Positions 5,488 through 7,895 of a stretch of 7,895 bases of DNA are shown here, piece after piece; position 1 is the first letter of the stretch, and each line of letters starts with the position of its first letter. Source of the DNA: Gemmatimonadota bacterium (GTDB taxonomy: Bacteria > Gemmatimonadota > Gemmatimonadetes > Longimicrobiales > Longimicrobiaceae); assembly GCA_019348475.1 (NCBI GenBank), contig JAHWJJ010000203.1, positions 1-7,895 on the forward strand, written 5' to 3'. A model generated the notes under the pieces. The model saw nothing but the letters and a program-made list of their open reading frames with translations. It made no database searches and was not told the DNA's origin. The position numbers and the translations under genes are program-made.

Positions 5488-5681
5488 GCCGCGCGGACAT
5501 CGATCGGCTGGTGGCGGAGCGCAGCCTGGCACGTGAAGAATTCGACGACGACGTGGTAGCGGCGTTCAGGGCGAAGGCCGCGGCTTCGTTCGCGGACGCG
5601 CCAACGCAGAGGGCCGCCCGCGTGTCGGACGGCCCCTTGCTGTGGTTCCGGCGCACACGCCCGCTCCGCTACTGCGCGTAG
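5484..5681 (+). pseudogene. Partner-gene fragment after the MNT remnant, C-terminus lost into a terminator
   Basis: A GTG at 5484 overlaps the previous stop as GTGA and has a strong GGAGGAG seven bases upstream, the sign of a coupled second gene. The first 40 or so residues look like genuine protein: ADIDRLVAERSLAREEFDD, then VVAAFRAKAAASFADA, helical and charged, like the N-terminus of small all-helical proteins that follow MNT genes. From about codon 42 the sequence becomes PTQRAARVSDG and runs through a GC hairpin (5611-5635) into the 3' end of the M20 gene, overlapping it by 13 bases before TAG. A HEPN-like partner would be expected to be about 100-150 residues, so I read this as a 3'-truncated gene fused to a foreign terminator. 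It could also be an unknown small protein of 65 residues. HEPN catalytic residues (RxxxxxH) are not present. Confidence 0.5.
5611..5635 (-). terminator. Hairpin after the M20 peptidase gene
   Basis: gggccgcccg (5611-5620) pairs with cggacggccc (5626-5635) around a 5-base loop, with one C/A mismatch. It lies 34 bases past the M20 stop and should end that transcript. There is no U-tract. The same stem sequence, with the same mismatch, recurs at 7148-7179 after the S8 protease gene. Confidence 0.65.
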
Positions 5682-7084
5682 CGCAGGATGTCGAAGATGA
5701 ACCGCGTTCCCCAGCCCAGGTTCTCGATGCTGATGCGCTCGTCGTTGCCGTGCATCATCTTCTGGTGCTCGCCGGATTCCACCCTGAACGGGTCGATGCC
5801 GTAGGTGATGATGCCCAGCTTGCGGTACGTGGGCCGGTCGCTGGCGGCGGTGAACATGGGCGTGGTGACCAGCGCGCCGGGGTCGCGCTCGCGCGCGGCG
5901 CGCTCGATGGCGCGGAACAGCTCCGTATCCACCGGATTTTCCAGCGGCGTCTTGGGCGCCATGATGGTGGTCCAGGTGATCGCCGTGTCGGCGGCCAGCG
6001 CCTTCAGCGTCGCCAGCACGGAATCGGGATCGGCGGTGGGAAGCAGGCGGATGTCGAGCTCGGCGACGGCCTCGGCGGGGATCACGTTGGTCTTGCTGGA
6101 CCCGGTGACCACCGTGAGCGAGATGGTGTTGCGCAGGATGGCGTTCCAGTAGACGTCGGAGAGAATCCACTCGCGCGCCTCGGGCTCCGCCAGCGCCGCG
6201 CCGACGTCCGCCAGCCAGCCGCGCCGCGGCTCCGGGTAGTTGCGCGAGATGTCGCGGAAGTACTTGTCCACCCCCGCCGTCACCTCCAGCGGCGTCTCGT
6301 ACGCCGCGATGCGGGCGAGCGCCGTCACCAGGCGCGGGACGGGGTTCTCGCGCGTGGGACGCGACCCGTGGCTGGGCGTGCCCGCGACGCGCAGCCGCTG
6401 CCAGAAGGTGCGCTTTTCGGCCACGCCCACGCCGTAGAACTGAAGGCGCCCGTTCTCCAGGGCGATGTCGCCGCCCTCGGTGATCAGGTACTCCACGTCG
6501 CGCAGCAGCTCCGGGTGCCGGTCCACGAAGGCCACCGCGCCCGTGGACCCCAGTTCCTCGTCGGCGTTGGCGATGTAGACGATGTCGCGCGTGAGCGGCA
6601 CGCCGCTGCGCTTTAGCGCGAGCATCGCCATCAGGTGCGCCACGCCGTCGCCCTTCATGTCGATGGCGCCGCGCCCCCACACGTACCCGTCGCGCACCAG
6701 CCCCGCGAACGGGTCCACCGTCCAGTGCTGCGGCGACGCCGGCACCACGTCGATGTGGTGCACCAGCGCGATGGCGCGCTTCGAGCCGTCGCCGCGCAGC
6801 CGCGCATACAGGTTCGCGCGGCCGGCACCCAGCACCTCCTCGTCCAGGATCTGCGCCTCGATCCCCTCGCGTTCCAGGATGCGCGCCAGGTACTCCGCGC
6901 CCGCCTTCTCGTTGCCCGGCGCGTTGGTGGTGTTGATGCGGATGTACTCGGAGAGGATCTGTACCGCCTCGTCGCGCAGCGCATCCCAATCGATGGGGCG
7001 CGCCGGTGCGGGCTGGGCGGCGGCGGGCGCGGCCGCCATGATCAGCGCGATCAAAACCGCTGCAATGCGCATCGTCGGCATCAT
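5669..7084 (-). CDS. Exported M20 family metallopeptidase
   Basis: M20 enzymes are di-zinc peptidases/deacylases (carboxypeptidase G2, DapE, ArgE, PepV types); the exact substrate here is unknown. The 471 residues begin with a signal peptide (about 1-23, ending AAAPAAA before QP), so the enzyme works outside the cytoplasm, probably as a peptidase. Metal and catalytic residues are all visible: H110 and D112 (HID), D142 in GRGAIDMKGDG, the catalytic E176 and metal ligand E177 (ADEELGS), E203 in ITEGGD, and H445 in MMHGNDER. H239 in GTPSHGSRP is the conserved histidine of the lid/dimerisation domain, which spans about 215-345 and closes with NVIPAEAVAELDIRLLP. Start: ATG ATG at 7084, with an AGG directly upstream; an ATG four codons on is equally possible. 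A hairpin follows the gene at 5611-5635. Confidence 0.93.
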   Translation of the reverse strand: MMPTMRIAAVLIALIMAAAPAAAQPAPARPIDWDALRDEAVQILSEYIRINTTNAPGNEKAGAEYLARILEREGIEAQILDEEVLGAGRANLYARLRGDGSKRAIALVHHIDVVPASPQHWTVDPFAGLVRDGYVWGRGAIDMKGDGVAHLMAMLALKRSGVPLTRDIVYIANADEELGSTGAVAFVDRHPELLRDVEYLITEGGDIALENGRLQFYGVGVAEKRTFWQRLRVAGTPSHGSRPTRENPVPRLVTALARIAAYETPLEVTAGVDKYFRDISRNYPEPRRGWLADVGAALAEPEAREWILSDVYWNAILRNTISLTVVTGSSKTNVIPAEAVAELDIRLLPTADPDSVLATLKALAADTAITWTTIMAPKTPLENPVDTELFRAIERAARERDPGALVTTPMFTAASDRPTYRKLGIITYGIDPFRVESGEHQKMMHGNDERISIENLGWGTRFIFDILRYAQ

Positions 7085-7147
7085 CCTGTTCGGGGTGAAC
7101 GCGCGAAGATAGCCTGGCGGACGGAGACCGGGTAGGCGGCGACGGCA

Positions 7148-7179
7148 ACGGGGCCGCCCGCACCAGCGGACGGCCCCGT
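7148..7179 (-). terminator. Hairpin between the S8 protease and M20 genes
   Basis: acggggccgcccgc (7148-7161) and gcggacggccccgt (7166-7179) form a 14-bp stem with one C/A mismatch and the loop acca. It lies about 60 bases past the S8 protease stop, on the way to the M20 start, and is the likely end of the protease transcript. As with the other hairpins here, no U-tract follows. Confidence 0.7.
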
Positions 7180-7192
7180 ACGTATCTTCCCG

Positions 7193-7224
7193 CCTTCGTA
7201 CGTTCGTACCTTCGTACGTTCGTA
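7193..7224. repeat. Perfect 16-bp tandem duplication, itself two near-identical 8-mers
   Basis: ccttcgtacgttcgta occurs twice without a gap (7193-7208 and 7209-7224). Each unit is two 8-mers, ccttcgta and cgttcgta, that differ by one base, so the tract is four 8-mer copies. It sits between the protease stop codon and the hairpin at 7148-7179. Its AT content is higher than the surroundings, and each 16-mer contains the palindrome cgtacg. Confidence 0.85.
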
Positions 7225-7237
7225 CTTTGGTGCCGCG

Positions 7238-7895
7238 TTACAGCGTGGACTTGAACAGCAGGCGGTTGGGCGTGCCGGTCACGTTGCCGCTGATCACGCT
7301 GGTGGTGGCGTTGTTGACGATCCAGCTGCGGATCGTGGAGTACCCCACGTCGCCGTTGACGGACTTGTACAGCGCGCCCACGCCCGCGACGTGCGGCGAA
7401 GCCATGGAGGTGCCGCTGATGGTGTTGGTGGCCGTGTCGCCCGTGTACCAGGCCGAGGTGATGGCGCTGCCCGGCGCGTACAGCTCCACGCAGCTCCCCC
7501 AGTTGCTGAACGACGACTTGGCGTCCGTGCTGGTGGACGACGCGACGGTCGTCACGGTGCTGGCGCGCGCCGGCGACTTGGTGCAGGCGTCCACGTTGTC
7601 GTTGCCCGCGGCCACGGCAACGAACAGGCCCGCGTTTGACAGGCGGTTCACCGCGTCGTCGATGGCCTGGCTGGCGCCGCCGCCCAGCGACAGGTTGGCG
7701 ACCGCGGGCTTGATGTGGTTGCTGGTGACCCAGTCGATGCCCGCGATGATGGTGGAGTTGGCGCTGCCGCCGGTGCAGGTGAAGACCTTGACCGCGCGGA
7801 TCAGCACCGCCTTGGCCACGCCGTAGGTCTTGCCGCCCACGGTGCCGGCCACGTGCGTGCCGTGCCCGTTGCAGTCGTAGTTCTTCCCGTCGCCC
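7238..7895 (-). CDS. S8 family serine protease (subtilase), C-terminal part, cut by window edge
   Basis: The frame runs off the right edge; 218 residues are visible, starting GDGKNYDCNGHGTHVAGT. The catalytic His is in GHGTHVAG (visible residue 11). The substrate-binding strand is NLSLGGGAS (about 67-75), the oxyanion Asn is in VAAGNDN (N98), and the catalytic Ser is in GTSMASPHVAG (S163). The catalytic Asp, the propeptide and the signal peptide must lie beyond the edge. Motifs and scattered cysteines point to the proteinase K/aqualysin group, and the protein ends straight after the catalytic domain (GTPNRLLFKSTL) with no C-terminal extension. The Ser/Thr/Asn-rich, Lys/Arg-poor composition fits a secreted enzyme. 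It would degrade external protein; a link to the exported M20 peptidase next door is possible but separated by a terminator hairpin. Confidence 0.94.
   Translation of the reverse strand, partial: GDGKNYDCNGHGTHVAGTVGGKTYGVAKAVLIRAVKVFTCTGGSANSTIIAGIDWVTSNHIKPAVANLSLGGGASQAIDDAVNRLSNAGLFVAVAAGNDNVDACTKSPARASTVTTVASSTSTDAKSSFSNWGSCVELYAPGSAITSAWYTGDTATNTISGTSMASPHVAGVGALYKSVNGDVGYSTIRSWIVNNATTSVISGNVTGTPNRLLFKSTL

Noticed and set aside
5364..7163. Minus-strand open frame of 599 codons overlapping the M20 gene
   Set aside because: It is the same-strand shifted frame of the M20 gene, extremely Arg/Ala/Gly/His-rich; the real frame has a signal peptide and all zinc ligands.
7193..7224. CRISPR-like or iteron-like array
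   Set aside because: Units are contiguous with no spacers, and there are only two 16-mers, no cas or replication genes nearby.
7227..7826. Plus-strand open frame of 199 codons opposite the S8 protease
   Set aside because: Antisense to a frame with an intact His/Asn/Ser protease signature; no independent support.

Overview
The window is very GC-rich bacterial chromosome. Gene content, protein style (Ala/Arg/Pro-rich linkers, GC-saturated third positions) and the frequent GC-rich hairpins without U-tracts suggest a Gemmatimonadota-type organism, perhaps near Longimicrobium. That placement is a guess from general resemblance, not a result. All intact genes lie on the minus strand, so the window is best read from right to left.

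Layout from right to left: (i) 7238-7895, the C-terminal part of a secreted S8 (subtilisin/proteinase K-like) protease that runs off the window. It is followed by a perfect 16-bp tandem duplication and a strong hairpin. (ii) 5669-7084, an exported M20 family metallopeptidase. (iii) 5209-5681, the only plus-strand coding material: two small overlapping reading frames (GTGA overlap) that look like the decayed, truncated remains of a minimal nucleotidyltransferase (MNT) and its partner gene, as in MNT/HEPN-like toxin-antitoxin pairs. (iv) 4230-5129, an acyl-CoA thioesterase II (TesB). (v) 2962-4005, the ribosomal protein operon rpsF-rpsR-rplI, with a convincing sigma70-type promoter and a structured leader of three hairpins, plus a possible 8-codon leader ORF. 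(vi) 2391-2774, rsfS, the ribosomal silencing factor. (vii) 2008-2390, a non-coding stretch holding short imperfect repeats. (viii) 376-2007, a membrane protein with a degenerate MinD/ParA-like N-domain and C-terminal SPOR-like repeats. (ix) 1-454, the N-terminus of the chromosome-segregation ATPase SMC, cut by the window edge.

Functionally, (v) and (vi) are translation genes: three ribosomal proteins and a factor that holds 50S subunits inactive. (viii) and (ix) belong to cell envelope/division and chromosome segregation, and were probably translationally coupled. The most striking observation is at their junction. As given, smc has no ATG, GTG or TTG start in a plausible place, and the SPOR gene reads through into smc. 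A single base (g at 452; a c there would give ATGA on the minus strand) would restore both the SPOR stop and the smc start. It is either a sequence error or a real use of an ATC start with a 25-residue extension. The second is the MNT/partner remnant; the third is the rpsF leader.
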